Source: Chrysaora quinquecirrha
Lineage: Eukaryota > Cnidaria > Scyphozoa > Semaeostomeae > Pelagiidae
NCBI GenBank assembly: GCA_014526335.1
Contig: JACTAT010000149.1
Coordinates: 398,515-462,514 of the forward strand
Direction of reading: 5' to 3'
Length of the DNA stretch: 64,000 bases
Within the stretch, counting starts at the first letter, position 1. Each line of letters starts with the position of its first letter. Of the stretch, positions 11,601-23,447 are shown one piece after another. The notes under the pieces were generated by a model, which searched no databases, was not told where the DNA came from, and saw only the letters and a program-made list of their open reading frames with translations. Both the position numbers and the translations under genes were made by a program.

Positions 11601-12605
11601 TAAACGAATTAAAATATAACTTCTTATGTTGGCACTAAAAATTTGAATTTCTAAACAAGACTGAAGGTCGTTTAGGGGGTTTTGGCGTTCCAGGGAACAT
11701 AGGAAACGAAATGTACGCAGAGAACAGGGGAACGTAGCCACATTTAAAAGGTAACAATGGAACATCGGGAAACAGGGGTCAGGTAAAATCCTCCCTGTCA
11801 ACATGCTTGACTGTCAACATCTGAAAAATAATCCTTCAAAACTCTTGACAGCAAGGGGATTTTCTCAGGAGAACAATTGACACCCCAAACGACCCTCGCC
11901 GTTCTCTTTCAAAATACTTTGAGTTGAGTAATAATAAGTTTAACAGTAGATGCTGGAGCTTGGAGCCTGGTGACGGGGCTAACGGAAGAAATGTTCGCAG
12001 ACCACAGATGTAGACTTCTTTCATCATACTAGTTATCGCTATTGAGTCTATGCTGGACGCTTACTGTAATCGCTCAAAGGTTGAGATGAAATCGAGGAAA
12101 AGGTGGGGAAAAGATGGCTAGCCAATCAGATTGGCGGATTTTCCGTTCCATAATCTGACTGGGACTCCAAAAAGTTGGAGTGGCTGACCACTTCATCAGA
12201 ACAGCTGAAAGATAAAGAGTGCCACTCTGAGCAAACAGCTGTAGGTTGTTGTTGTTGCCTTTTGATGCTGTTTGCGAAGACTGATGTAATAAGTCTACCA
12301 CAGATGATTCCTTGAATGACCTCGTAACCATCCTGCAAGTGCGTCTCTTGGATTCTTTCGACTTAAGTAAGACCGCGAGATTTTTTATCTTGAGTCCACG
12401 CTTGAAATATGATTTAAATCAATTAATCGGGCAGTTCTAAACACAGAAATTTGAATGATTTCATTTAGATTGTAAGGATTTTTATATAAATCAAGTAAAA
12501 ACGATATTTGTAGCTAAGTAGCTATGTTAAAATTTATATCAATGTCCTCCGTTACTCGACAGCGTTTGTAGGTACTCCAAGAATCAGTGTTGGGTGCATT
12601 CCTTC

Positions 12606-14306
12606 TTATCTTCTGCCATAGAACATGCCTCCAAATACCCTGACTGCAAGATAATACACTTTAGCGTACTTCATGCAGTCTTGGAGATAATTCTTTCTCA
12701 GACTGAACAATCTAGAAGTAGAGCGTCTCTTGCATGTGATCACCATGTTTAAGAGAAACTTGCTGTCACAATAGCGTCTTGTTTTCTCTTTCTGTTGACA
12801 AGAAAATGAAACACTGGGTTATTTTGGAGTTACCAGTCACCCCAGGGTATTTACTATGACAACTTTTTCTAGCTGAAACATTTGAAATTTGCCTCTAAAA
12901 CATAATGTTTAATCGTTTAGCCTCATCGTAAAACATTGCTCATCAAACGTCTTGTGCTTACGGCAAAAGGAAATGTTTTTGAGGTTTTCAAAAACATTTG
13001 TTTTCAAAATCTGCTTATCAAGCAGTGTTTGGTAACGTTGCCTAACGGACCAACAATCCTTGTAAAGTGATCAAGGTGAAATGGTGTAGCTATTTAGCGA
13101 CAGTAGCCAGGATCTCGGTGGATATGTTAGCTAATCTAGACCTCCATCGTGTGGCTGTGACGTGACGCTACCGTAGCTGGGGCTCAAACCCGGACCCTTG
13201 CTGAGCTTCTGACACGGCGAGCAAGCTGGATAAGACCATGATGCCACAGCAGCTTCGAATGTTTGACAACATAAAATGTTGGACAAGAGTTGTTTTATCG
13301 TTAGGCCCTGGCCAAGAAAGAGTTTTCCTGAATTACGAACTAAAGAAAAATTGCAAACTAAGGTATATCAAAGGGGAAAAGAATAAGTACAAAAAGGATA
13401 AAATGAAACTTACAAAATAATAACAATAATCATGAGTGATGCAAGAAGGAGTGAAGGCCTTTTTGAATGGCACGTTCAGATTTCCAGGAATACTGCATCC
13501 ATCTGGCTTGAATGCTGCAAGAAAAATCCGCGATAAAATATTTAGAAGATATCTTCATGAATGGCTCTCCTCTTTGGAATCAACGTAGAACAATGGGAGA
13601 AACGTATATTCAAAGAGGGGGGGGGGGCAAAAGCACCCCTTCCATTCTTAACGATAGCCCAGTTCCTATTTTTTTGTCTAAGTGGCATCCCAACAGGTTT
13701 ACACGCTTTTTTTATATAGAACCACTTTATATAACCTACATGTAGAAGGCCCGAAAATTTAAAGAAGAGAAAACTACTAAAGGGAAAATCATTAAAGAAC
13801 TTTTGAATGTTGAATACTTTAATCACTGCAAATAATCAAGAATTAGAAAGCCGGTTCCATTCATTTGCAGTCGAAAATCACACACATAAAATATACGTTA
13901 AGCATGCATCCAATGTTTCTTTGAGAAGTCTCGAGCTTTGCTCTCATGCAAATGTCTCTCTTTTATTGTTTAGACCACTGTATGTGCTTGTGCAGTTAAA
14001 ATTAAGGAACTATTAAGGAACTTTTGGAACTACAATCGTCTCAGAAGAGACCCAAAAATAAGGAACTTTAAGAACTAGGCCTTGAGGTAGGTTCCTTATA
14101 AAAAAGCGTGTATTTCGGTGTTTTTCACTTGGAGACGGAAAATTGACAAAGCAAAAGCTAAACCAAGTTGAAAATTGTACCTAGGAATTTTGAAGGGGTT
14201 TTGAAGTCAACGTGGACGAAGTCTTACCGTCTGCATCCAGGCTTTCCAAAATGACAAGGAAGAGCAGAAACCTTAGGCAACTCATGTTATCAAAAAACTT
14301 CTTCAT
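12606..14306 (-). CDS. Secreted phospholipase A2-like protein (conodipine-like), 121 residues
   Basis: Three exons: 14306-14228, 13514-13414 and 12791-12606, with GT-AG introns whose phases fit (1, then 0). The product starts with a signal peptide (two possible starts; the inner Met at 14285 precedes SCLRFLLFLVILE). The mature part has DGCSIPGNLNVPFKKAFTPS, then the active-site type motif CITHDYC (C-x2-H-D-x-C). A Cys-containing C-terminus ends AVRVFGGMFYGRR. The order NGCS/P, FK-F-P-C-xx-HD-x-C and a later A-Y-AV-FG segment is typical of conodipine-like PLA2s, known from cnidarians, molluscs and annelids. Reaction expected for the family: calcium-dependent release of fatty acids from phospholipids. 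Odd: after HDYC the usual CG is replaced by YYF, so an extra exon could have been missed or activity changed. Whether it is a digestive or a venom enzyme cannot be told. Confidence 0.75.
13073..13250 (-). mobile_element. tRNA-derived SINE, family 2, inverted copy
   Basis: Reverse complement of the element at 23275-23447: AAGGTGAAATGGTGTAGC, GTGGCTGTGACGTGACGCTA and GGGGCTCAAACCC (B box read backwards). It lies in intron 2 of the phospholipase gene. Confidence 0.7.
13701..14111. mobile_element. 0.4-kb MITE, copy 2, in intron 1 of the phospholipase gene
   Basis: The terminal inverted repeats are visible: ACACGCTTTTTTTATATAG at the left and, as reverse complement, ACACGCTTTTTTATAAGG at the right end. 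The interior matches 10491-10895. No coding capacity is seen. Confidence 0.75.
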
Positions 14307-15402
14307 GGAATCGCACAGATTTAGAACAATGTCAGCATGAAAACATACATGCAATGACCTACTTGTGCTTATCAGTTCAATTTGGATGAAAAATTTGCTT
14401 CCGTACGCTCCGCAAGAATGGGCAGGGAAAGGGAAGTAACTTTAATATCTTCCGAAAGAAAACAAATGTAAAAATGACGTTTACTTTCTTGCTTTTTTGA
14501 TTTATTATTTGAACTTCATTTTCACATTCGCGCAGGAGATAAAATAGAAAATTTTTGCATTCTGAAAAGGTTTTGATGACGTCACCCTTTGCCTCTTTTG
14601 TGAAACCTTTTTTTTTTTTATATAAGAAACTATATCATTAGATACATGGTCAAAAAGTTAATAAAAAAGATACAAATCTAAAAGGTACAACAAGTTAAAA
14701 AAAGGAAATTAAACTAAAGTAAGCAGTTCAATTAACCAATAATTGATAGATATAAAGCAATAACGAGGCTGGGATCCATGGCAAACAACGAAACAATATG
14801 GCGGACCGATCGTGAAATTTTTGTAAATCCAGAAACAACTTTAAATAATGTCAAGAAAGGACCCAAAGGTATATTTCAGACTCATTTTCTCTTTGTTTAT
14901 TAGAAATAAAACTATTTAACAACAATTTAGTAATGTCAATCGCTCTTAGATACTTTTTTATTGCACAATTGCTCATGTAAAAAACTTTATAATTTAGGCC
15001 CATCACCTAAAAGTAAAACCAATGCCTAAAAACAGACCCAGACTAGACTTTAAACCTAATTTTATTAAAGAATTTGCTGCGATTAATTTGTGATGCTCTC
15101 TTTCTAGATATTCCCTGGAAAGTCGAATATAAGAAGCAGCAAAATGTAAGAATTGATTGACATTTTTGTGCAAAAAATAAGCCATAAGGTGCTGTGACGT
15201 CATGGTGTAATCCAGCTGACTCGTGGTGTCAGAAGCTCAGTGTGGTCAGGGTTCGAGCCCAGCTATGGTAGCGTCACAGCCAGAGTCGAGGTCTCGATTA
15301 GTTAACCTACTACTGAGATCCTAGCGACTGGTGCTACAACACCATTTCACCTTCACCTTCATTATAAGTATCATGGCCATCATGGCATTTTAATCTGCTG
15401 TT
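14307..15402. other. Intergenic region between divergent phospholipase and TTLL9 genes
   Basis: Upstream sequence of two genes pointing away from each other, so both promoters should lie here. It is AT-rich and holds a SINE (15191-15361). An open stretch from ATG 14780 to AAAG before GTATAT (14870) looks like an exon with a good start. However, it ends in phase 1, while the first sure TTLL9 exon needs phase 2, so I leave it unassigned. Confidence 0.4.
15191..15361 (+). mobile_element. tRNA-derived SINE, family 2
   Basis: Contains GGGTTCGAGCCCAGC (B box), then TAGCGTCACAGCCAGAGTCG, GGTCTCGATTAGTTAACC and a CTTCACCTTC end. Same family as 23275-23447 and, inverted, 13073-13250. Confidence 0.75.
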
Positions 15403-18400
15403 ATGTTTAAAGAGTTTCCATTTTGTTGTAGAATTGATGGCAGAGCAATTAGATATAGATGTGGATTTCAAAATACAATATATGATGTTCTGAAAAGCAG
15501 AAATGGATGGATAGAAGCTGTGAAGTAGGCTAACTAACTATATGATATATTTTTGTAAGAAACTCTTTGTAAGAAACCTCAGTTCTCGGAAAAGTAAGCA
15601 ATTCCAGTACAGGAAAATTATCCCGAAGCAATCATTCATTTTCATACTGTACTTTAAATTCCTTCTTAGTGAGACTGATTGGGACTTTATCTGGACGGAC
15701 AAAAGTGGCATAACAGAGATTTTCGATAACACATACCTAGAGGAACACGTGAAAATAAACCATTTCAGAAACCATTACGAGGTTGGATTTTTTTCATGTT
15801 TTCATGTATCATCTTTTATTTTTTCATCGTATAAGGTGACTTTTTCTATGTTTCCTAAGTCTGGTTTCCATATAGCTAGCCAGATATTGCTACAGCGACG
15901 CATACGATAATATGGTAATATGTTTTAAGCATTAAAATTGTTGTCAATTTGCGAAATTATGCTAAACCTGTGGATAGCCCTCACCACAGACAGCCAGTCG
16001 TCCACAACAAGCTTGACACAAGACATCAGGGCAAAGACGCTCACTTTGGAAAGTTTTTAGTAAAACAGATGCGTGTGTTCCTGCTTTACTAATATAACTG
16101 CTTGTGAACTCCAGAGGAACTGTCTTTCGTCGATTGATGCTTGATTTAACGTGCAAGGAACACGGAGCCAGAGAAAGACCAGAGAAAGAGACGAATGTCA
16201 CGTATTAACAATCTACTGAGCTATCTACTGAACTATCTTCTGAACTAAATACAGTATTTACAAAGAAACACAGGTATTTAAAGTCGATATACGGAAGTTG
16301 GTTGAAAATCTGAACGTTACAAATAAGGAAAATAGTTATGGTGAGATGCGTTGCTGAGTGATGTAAAACAACAGAATGAATGAACAGGAATAGAAATGGC
16401 CTAAAATGATAAGGAAGGGCCTAAACTAAAGAATGTCTAATTCACTACAAGTTCTCCTTCATCATATTCAAGAAAGCAAGCCAACTTCAAGCAGTGACGA
16501 CGATTTTTGCATTTTCACTACGCGTGAAAAAGTAGAAAACAGGATACCGCAGATAAAAGTGAGAATCAAAGACGTACCACTCAAAATGATAATTGATACT
16601 GGTGTTTACTGCATCGAGGGGAACAGATCAGATAAAATTTGATTTAATATCTTTAACGATGTCCGGGCGTCCCCGTCTCTTACTTTGTTGTAGTGGGAAC
16701 CGAGTGGCAATTCACTTTTTGAGAATCTTGTACACTTTTACCGTAAATCCTATTGACTTCACAGATATCCCTTGCAAATCTTTTTACTTCAACAGGAATC
16801 TCGTACGCCTTTTTGAAAAGTGTAAAGCTCCTTGCCTTGATCCGATATTTCATAACGGGTTGGCAGAAAATAAGGCCTCATTGTCAACTATTTATGTCGG
16901 ATCGGGTAGATCGGATGCCGATACACGATGTCGTATTCATTTCGTACCGTATTTAAGATAAAATAACGTATAATAGGAACCTCAGTATTTTGTTTTCATT
17001 GTGCTTCTTTTCTTAGCTTACAAGGAAAAATCTGATGGCAAAGAACTTAAAACGACTGAAAAAACAAATAGAAAGAGAACAAGGGAAACTCGAAGCTTCA
17101 AAGTATCCTTTGATTCAATATATTTCACTCATAATTCTTTTTTATCATGCGAAAACATCACCATGTTATCCGATAAAAAAACTAAGATACTTAGTCATTT
17201 GTCTTTGGACATGAAGGCATAGTTACCACAGGAGTAAAGACCATTAATATCACGATGCAACCTCATTAACGTTGCTTTCAAAATTCATGACATTGACTTC
17301 CTGGATTCTGCACATTTCTTTAGCTTTGTAAATAAAAAGAAGAACATCATGGGGCATGCTTAAAACCTTTTTTCGTCTGACACACTTCAGAGTATAGACG
17401 GTAGAAACAGACCGAAACCAAACGTCAGAAACAGACCGAAACCAAACGTCAGAAACAGACCGAAACCATTTACTAAGGCTGAATTAATACCCAATAGCAG
17501 ATCGAAACATTTTATGTGGACAAATTGCAAAACCTCTAAAATGAAACAAAGATATTGCTTCGCCAATTATTCGGAACCAATCCTCGCTGTTTTTTCTGCA
17601 CACAAATGCCAGCTTTTTGCTCAATTATTTCCTTAATTTGAATAAAGATGCGACTTTTTCCCGGCAACATTTGAGCTACCTGTAAGCATTTGTTTATTCA
17701 ATGTGTTATATTATCAATTTTCTGTGAATTTTGAAGTTAACAATTATGTACTCTAGACCATAAACCTAACACAAGACACATTAATACACCCCAAAATAAT
17801 CGAAAAGGGACTCAGTAATTGGCACCAGCAGCTGCCAAAAGTGCATTTTGTGTCAGATGTGCAAACTCTCTTCCTAAAGAACAGTTCTTTTGTACTCTTA
17901 GGCCCAAGCCAAACGATCAAAGACTGTTGGTCAAACATCACAAATTTTCTTGTCAAAAAACATGCTACACCATTCCGCAACGTCGAAAACACTGCATTGT
18001 TTGGCCATTGCCTAACAGTTCTTGGTCCAACTTATTCTTGCGATTTTTATTTACGGCACACCCTATCTGTACTGCAATCGTTGCTCTAACAAAAACGTCA
18101 CACACTGTACGCCTTTGGCCAGCGCCTTAGAAAGCCTAATGATTCTTACTTCTTTTCTTTCAGAGTGAATATCATATGTATGTCGAAGAATTCAAGAAAA
18201 ATCCAGGAAAATTATGGATCATGAAACCAGTAAGCTTATATACTGTTGATTATGCTTTACTGTATTCTTTCTAAGATCTGAAACATCTTTCGTATACTTA
18301 AAGCCTTTTTTCTTCTGATAATCCACATAGTACCATCATGATCAAGTTCCGTCTTTTCTCGAAGGGTTGGATGAAATTCTTCTCTACACTGTTCTATTTT

Positions 18401-21400
18401 CGGCTGCCCTTCTGTCCCGTTGGTAACTGCGCCCTGATGTTGTCTACCTTTCTCGCGCTTGCTTCCACGTGTTAACTGACAAAGGTGGAGTTCATACCCA
18501 GATGCAGATCAAAATGCATCAATCAGAAAAGTGAAGCTGAATCATGTACAAAGTTAGTCAATAAATCATGGTCTTTCGTCAAACGGTTTTCGTCCGCCGT
18601 CCGGGAGAGACTTATCCCGTAGTAGCTATTTTGATGTCATGTTAGGCCCATCTTTTATGTCCCTACGGTGAATGCGTACAAAGAGACTGCTGTTTGTGCA
18701 TAGTCATGGATTTTACCATGCTCAGTAACGATAATTCAAATAGTAATCATAATGAGAACGAAGCTCATTGTATTTCCAGCTTTTTATTGGTGATTTTTTC
18801 GTTTACAGATAGCAAAGTCACAAGGAAAGGGCATTTTTCTGTTCAGGAAACTCAAAGACATCATAGATTGGCGAAAGGTACTTTAACATGATAAAAATTA
18901 ATACTTTCTCAGGAAGCTGGCCGTTGGTGCATTGGCTTATGCTGCCTGAGCAAATATCCCGTTAAGGTTGGTGATTGGATAAGAAATTGACTTTCGGCCA
19001 ACACACAGCTCACACAGATACCACATATGGTAGCTATAGAGAAAAGAAGAGAATAGTAGAAAGGACCGAGAAACGATAAGAATAAGAAGATTAAGAAAGC
19101 AATAGGGAAGGGAAGGGAAGGAAACTCAGGAGCTAAAGCTGCAATCAACTGCATAAATTGTGTTTCACTCAAGCAAATACCTTGTTCTTCGAGGGGGGTA
19201 ACAGAAGTCAGCAGTCATTCCTGACCAAGAATGCGCGCGCAGCCCTTCGTCATATTAACTACGGGTTTGAGCAAGGCCATGGCCAAACAAGCAAAACATT
19301 ACTTCTCAAACATCTAAAATTTTGTTTGGCAAACGAAGTGTTTTCATTTTTTCTAGTAATGTTTTGTGACGTGGCCAAACGAGGAAACATTGCTTGTGAA
19401 GCAAATCTCAAATGTTTGAAAAACAATGTTTGATCATTTAGTCAGGGCCTTAGGTCAGGCTGTTTTCGTTTTAAGTGATTTTTTGTTTGTTTGTTTTTTT
19501 AGGAAGACTATTACAGAACCTTTGACGAGAAGGTACAAACACACGCATTTTTAACTAGAATCGTCCACCAATAAATATAGTAAAAGTTTCTTGAAGAGCT
19601 TCAAAGTTTCCTAAGAGCAAACTTTAATTATTTACTGGAACTATTTGAGGATAGCCTCATGTGCCCTTTTTGAGGAAGAGGCTGATTATATGAGAGAGAT
19701 GCCAGCCGGGCTGAAATGGAATACATAAGACAAATGGCGCCAGAATTGAAACGTTTTGGTACGAAACTAAAGCCACAGTCAAACTGGGCTTGGGCAAAGA
19801 GAGTTTCAGCCCGGGCTGCAAAAAAGCGGGCTGAAAATCCTAGCCCACCTAGCCGAAGGAGGGCTGGAATTCAGGCCCGGGCTGAGCTTTAAAGTGAAAT
19901 TATCTCATGTGATCGCAAAATCAATTTTGCAGACAGATGACTGGAGAGGAGGACTGAGTTTGCAGCCCGCTCAAACGGGCATAAGAGTCGAGCATATATA
20001 TGATATCATATCAAGAAGTTTCAGTTTCTTACAGAATTTAAAATCACATGAAAAGTATCAATAATGAGGTTGCATAAATCATATAAATAATATTTTGAAG
20101 CATCAATCACCAAAATTTTGTTTTTTTTTCTATGTAGAAATATATCTAAAAAATGATTGAAATATTTTTTCATACTTTCTTTTTAGAAGGAAGACAAAGA
20201 AGCACCAGAAGCCTACATTGTGCAAAGATACGTTGAAAATCCTTATTTGATTGGAGGTAATGTGCGAACTCAACCAAACAGTACCTTCCCTTCAAACCCA
20301 TATGCCATATGCTTTCATAACAGAACAACGCATTGTCTTTTGCTGCGGTAGCTGCGGGTTGTTTTAGCGATAGATATGGTATCGATTTCGATAAAGTATT
20401 CATCATCATCTTCGTATAAGACCAATCGGATTCTTATCAAATCGTATCAGAATCGTTTGAATCCAAATATAGTTAAAGCATAACCTTAGTACTGTGACCA
20501 ATTAATAAGGTATTTATGAAAAAAATCACATTAATAAGCAGATCATTTGTAGTCATTCCTTTTGATTTTTTCTCAGGAAAGAAATTTGATCTTCGTGTGT
20601 ACATTCTCGTGACTTCGGTAAGTACTCTTCTTAATGTGAGATGTCTGACGAAAATCATCGACAGATGGCCGTATGTGATTCACATTTCGTACATCCTTCG
20701 TTCTCGTGACGAGACGCATTTTCAATCGTAACTTATCAAGAGAAGCGAAAAAGTTCATTAATTTGCCTGAAACGTTGTTGGATTTCTTTGCAGTATATTC
20801 CGCTGAGAGCTTGGCTATACAGAGAAGGTTTTGCAAGATTTACAAATTTCAGATATTCATTGGATTCAATAGATGATACTTGTATCCTTTCAAATTAATT
20901 TTTTGCAAAAGTAAAATTTTAAGTGTATGAAAAAGTTTTTATTTTCTAACAGCCAGTGGTGTGAAAGAGGGGAACGGAAGGAGGGGGCAGTCCCCCTACC
21001 ATTGTCCCAGAGATGGCTTTTCTATGTCGCCTATATCTAATGCAAACATGTCCTAGGATACGACCATACTACTTGCTTATTATATCTTGTAACTTGCCCT
21101 AATTTTCTCTGACCACAGACTTCGCATCTCCAGTGTTTGGGCTTTTGCTCCAAAGCAATTGCTAACAACTCGACAGGCCCGTAGACACTGGAGTAGGTCA
21201 GACTGGTCCCAATATTGACAAAATCCATTGTTTTTAGTCTTAGCTGTATGGTTGCTTATAGTTCCTATTGGTTGAAGATATTTGTTCGTTCCAACACAAC
21301 TGTAGATAGGACTGCAGCATACATTAACTGTGTACTCTTTCCTGGTTTTCACTCATGCAGTTAATCATGCAGTTTTCCTTAATACATTGAAAGATGTTCA

Positions 21401-22328
21401 TCTTACTAATGTCGCCGTGCAGAAAACAGCACCTGATTACGATCCAGAGGTCTGTAGATTGTTACTCAATATTAGCATCTTTATTTTATACTCTATTCAT
21501 TGGCTTACTCATTTCATACTGCATTTATTGGCATCTTCATTTCATGCCATATTCATTTGCATCTTCATTTCATACCGCATTCATCAGCATATTCATTCCA
21601 TACCGCATTCATTGGCATCTTCATTTCATACTGCATTCATTAGCATCCTCGTTTCATACCATATTCGTTAGCACTTTCATTTCATACCATATTCATTGAC
21701 ATTATTATCTTCATCGTCTGCATTTTTTTCATTGACCTCTTCGTTTCATGCCAAATCCATTAGCATCTTCATGTCATACTGCATTCATTATCATCTTCAT
21801 TTCATCCCATATTCATCAACAATTGAAAATTATAACAATTTCGTCCTTTTAGGGATCTAAATGGTCTATTCAACAACTTAGAATGTACCTTACAGCAAAG
21901 CATGGATCCCAAGTTGTAAGTCAAGTTCAAATTATTTTATTTCAAAGCCCAAGTTACTATTTTACTATTAAAAACCTTCGGGATCTATTCATAACCGAAC
22001 TGAGAATGTTTGTATCTTCCATGTAGGTCGAGAATCTATTTCGCTTAATGGATGAAATTTTCATCAAAAGTATGCAGAGTGTACAGAGAGTGATGATCAA
22101 CGATAAACACTGTTTTGAATTGTATCCTTTGCCTAATTTCAGCTTAGTCTCAATCGACAACACTATGTCTCAACTTGCTTAAATTTTTGGCTCATTATTT
22201 CGTTAACTCCTACATGCTAAGTATTTTCAATTGTGCTTATATGCCCACGATAATACAGTGACTTAAATCTATCTTTAACTGACCAATAGATATGGTTATG
22301 ATATTCTCATCGACTCAGATCTCAAGCC
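15403..22328 (+). CDS. TTLL9: TTLL9-type tubulin polyglutamylase, C-terminal exon not found
   Basis: Fourteen exons with matching phases: 15432-15524 (or from ATG 15403), 15670-15781, 17017-17102, 17648-17681, 18164-18229, 18809-18877, 19503-19532, 20187-20256, 20577-20617, 20794-20881, 21394-21449, 21853-21915, 22027-22121 and 22290-22328. Hallmarks in order: [122 protein letters not shown]. This is the ATP-grasp TTL domain of ciliary glutamylases, which add glutamates to axonemal tubulin. Odd: after DLKP (phase 2) the expected WLLEVN-type catalytic end is not visible before the next gene at 24.7 kb. The start is uncertain: ATG 15403 reads straight into the first exon ([13 protein letters not shown]), but a spliced upstream start is possible. 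Confidence 0.85.
16433..16625 (+). mobile_element. Aspartic protease fragment of an LTR-type retroelement
   Basis: An open frame in a TTLL9 intron ends with [16 protein letters not shown], which resembles the active-site start (DTG) of a retroelement aspartic protease. The rest of the element is not visible. It is a short relic, with no function implied. Confidence 0.35.
17355..17530 (+). repeat. Dispersed repeat with an internal 24-bp triplication
   Basis: CTTAAAACCTTTTTTCGTCT and the following CAGAGTATAGACGGTAGAAA recur in related form near 18297-18540 and 25183-25400. Inside, the 24-bp unit starting AAACAGACCGAAACC is present about three times (17403-17468). Confidence 0.55.
17898..18129. 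mobile_element. AAACATTG-family MITE
   Basis: Left end TTAGGCCCAAGCCAAACGATC and right end TTTGGCCAGCGCCTTA form inverted ends. The interior holds repeated CAAACAT words. It lies in a TTLL9 intron. Confidence 0.6.
18297..18540 (+). repeat. Dispersed repeat, related to 25183-25400
   Basis: Contains CTTAAAGCCTTTTTTCTTCT, ACAAAGGTGGAGTTCATACC and CCCAGATGCAGATCAAAATG, all matching the copy at 25183-25400 with small changes. It lies in a TTLL9 intron. No ends could be defined. Confidence 0.45.
19270..19451. mobile_element. AAACATTG-family MITE
   Basis: Starts AAGGCCATGGCCAAACAAGC and ends GATCATTTAGTCAGGGCCTT, with inner words GCAAAACATTACTTCTC and GACGTGGCCAAACG. Same family as at 40838 and 61568. 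Confidence 0.65.
21475..21835 (+). repeat. Minisatellite, about 30-bp unit, in a TTLL9 intron
   Basis: Imperfect units of the type CATTCATTGGCATCTTCATT followed by TCATACCG repeat about twelve times just before exon 21853-21915. It is purely intronic. Confidence 0.7.
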
Positions 22329-22365
22329 GTAAGTATAAACGTATACCAGCCAAATAAAATCAGAG

Positions 22366-22480
22366 CCTTGGGCTGTATGACTTGGAGAGTTACTCGACGA
22401 TTTCATTGAGCTCTTTCGCTCAGTGGAAATGTCGTTGGCTCTTTGATCATGCAGTCTGGGTTCAAATCCCATCATCAATC
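22366..22480 (+). mobile_element. tRNA-derived SINE, family 3
   Basis: CTGTATGACTTGGAGAGTTA, then a tRNA-like part (CTTTCGCTCAGTGGAAATGT, TGGGTTCAAATCCC as B box). Related copies lie at 28452-28810, 46282-46395 (minus), 55989-56104 (minus), 60834-61010 and 61075-61220. Confidence 0.7.
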
Positions 22481-22647
22481 AGTGATTTCAAGTGGGAGAA
22501 AAGCCGAATTTTGCGATTCTCTACTTACCTTGATTCTTATCGTAATAGAAATCTGTCCAAGGAGCTCGAATCTAAATTCAATTTACTCTGCCAGCTCTTC
22601 TTTATTGCATTTCAACTGATCCGCCCTTTATCGAGAAGACCTGCCAT

Positions 22648-22850
22648 CGTTCGGCCCTTGCCAAACGATCAAACATTGTTTGTCAAACATCTTGAATTCG
22701 CTTATCAAGCAATATTTGAAAGTTTGCTTACGTCACAGAACATTACTTGAACATCATTAATTAGCAGAATTCACTGCACGATGTTTAAAACAATATTGAA
22801 AAATGCTTGACGCGAGTAAAAATTGTATTACAAGCATAGTTTTCTGAACA
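22648..22850. mobile_element. AAACATTG-family MITE, partial
   Basis: TTCGGCCCTTGCCAAACGAT, then CAAACATTGTTTGTCAAACAT and further palindromic words. The right end is unclear. Confidence 0.55.
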
Positions 22851-22870
22851 AGCAAATTTTATGGTTTTCA

Positions 22871-23206
22871 GGGGTAACTCCCATATGTAAGGGTACGAGA
22901 TGTGCCATTTTTTGAGGTACCTTTTTGAGGGTGGAAAATAAATTTTGGGGTATCAAATTTGCTAAAATTACAAACTTTGGGTATCATTTTTGCTAAGATG
23001 ATCAATTTTGATAAAGTCACAATAACTGTCAAATAAATTTCAGCTGTATAATTCTAAAAAATGACTTTTGAGTATTTCTATGTATAATATTCATATTTCT
23101 TTGTGAACTTTGGGGTATACTATTTAGAATTTTTTATAAATTTTGGGGTCTGATTTTTTTTACGAAAATGGCACACCCCCGTCACTGCCCTATTGAAGTT
23201 ACCCCC
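22871..23206. mobile_element. 0.34-kb TIR element
   Basis: The left end GGGGTAACTCCCATATGTAA and an inner GATGTGCCATTTT are mirrored at the right by AAAATGGCACACCCCCGTCA and GAAGTTACCCCC. The interior repeats the phrase TTTGGGGTAT. No coding capacity is seen. Confidence 0.6.
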
Positions 23207-23274
23207 GGGCACACTTTGTGCCCAAACCTTTGCAGTAGAATAAGAATCGCTATGTATTCTAGGGCACAGAAAGT

Positions 23275-23447
23275 GATGTGGCGTCGTGGTCTAGCCCAAA
23301 GTGACTCATGGTGTCAAAAGCCTAACGAGGTCGGGGTTCGAGCCCCGGCTACGGTAGCGTCACAGCCAGGGTCGAGGTCTCGATTATGAGTTAACCCTTT
23401 TCTGAGATCCTAGCAACTGGCGCCAAATGCACAATTTCAGCTTCACC
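23275..23447 (+). mobile_element. tRNA-derived SINE, family 2
   Basis: The tRNA-like head has GTGGCGTCGTGGTCTAGCCC and B box GGGGTTCGAGCCCCGGC. The tail is GTCGAGGTCTCGATTATGAG and a CTTCACC end. Two further copies are in the window. Confidence 0.75.

Larger units (their letters stand above)
9072..12605. other. Intergenic region between two minus-strand genes
   Basis: Upstream of the DSL-array gene and downstream of the phospholipase gene. It contains a cluster of GTTGCTTA words (about 9763-10090), one copy of a 0.4-kb MITE (10491-10895) and a decayed retroelement-like segment (about 11385-11600). I see no convincing exon; open frames here are short and unsupported. Confidence 0.5.

Noticed and set aside
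12126..12338. Minus-strand open frames at 12.1-12.3 kb
   Set aside because: Two overlapping short frames without splice sites, signal or family match, just downstream of the phospholipase gene. I could not support either.
14780..14870. First coding exon of TTLL9 starting ATGGCAAACAACG
   Set aside because: It has a good start and a GTATAT donor but ends in phase 1, while the exon at 15432 needs two carried bases. It could only work with an unseen exon in between.
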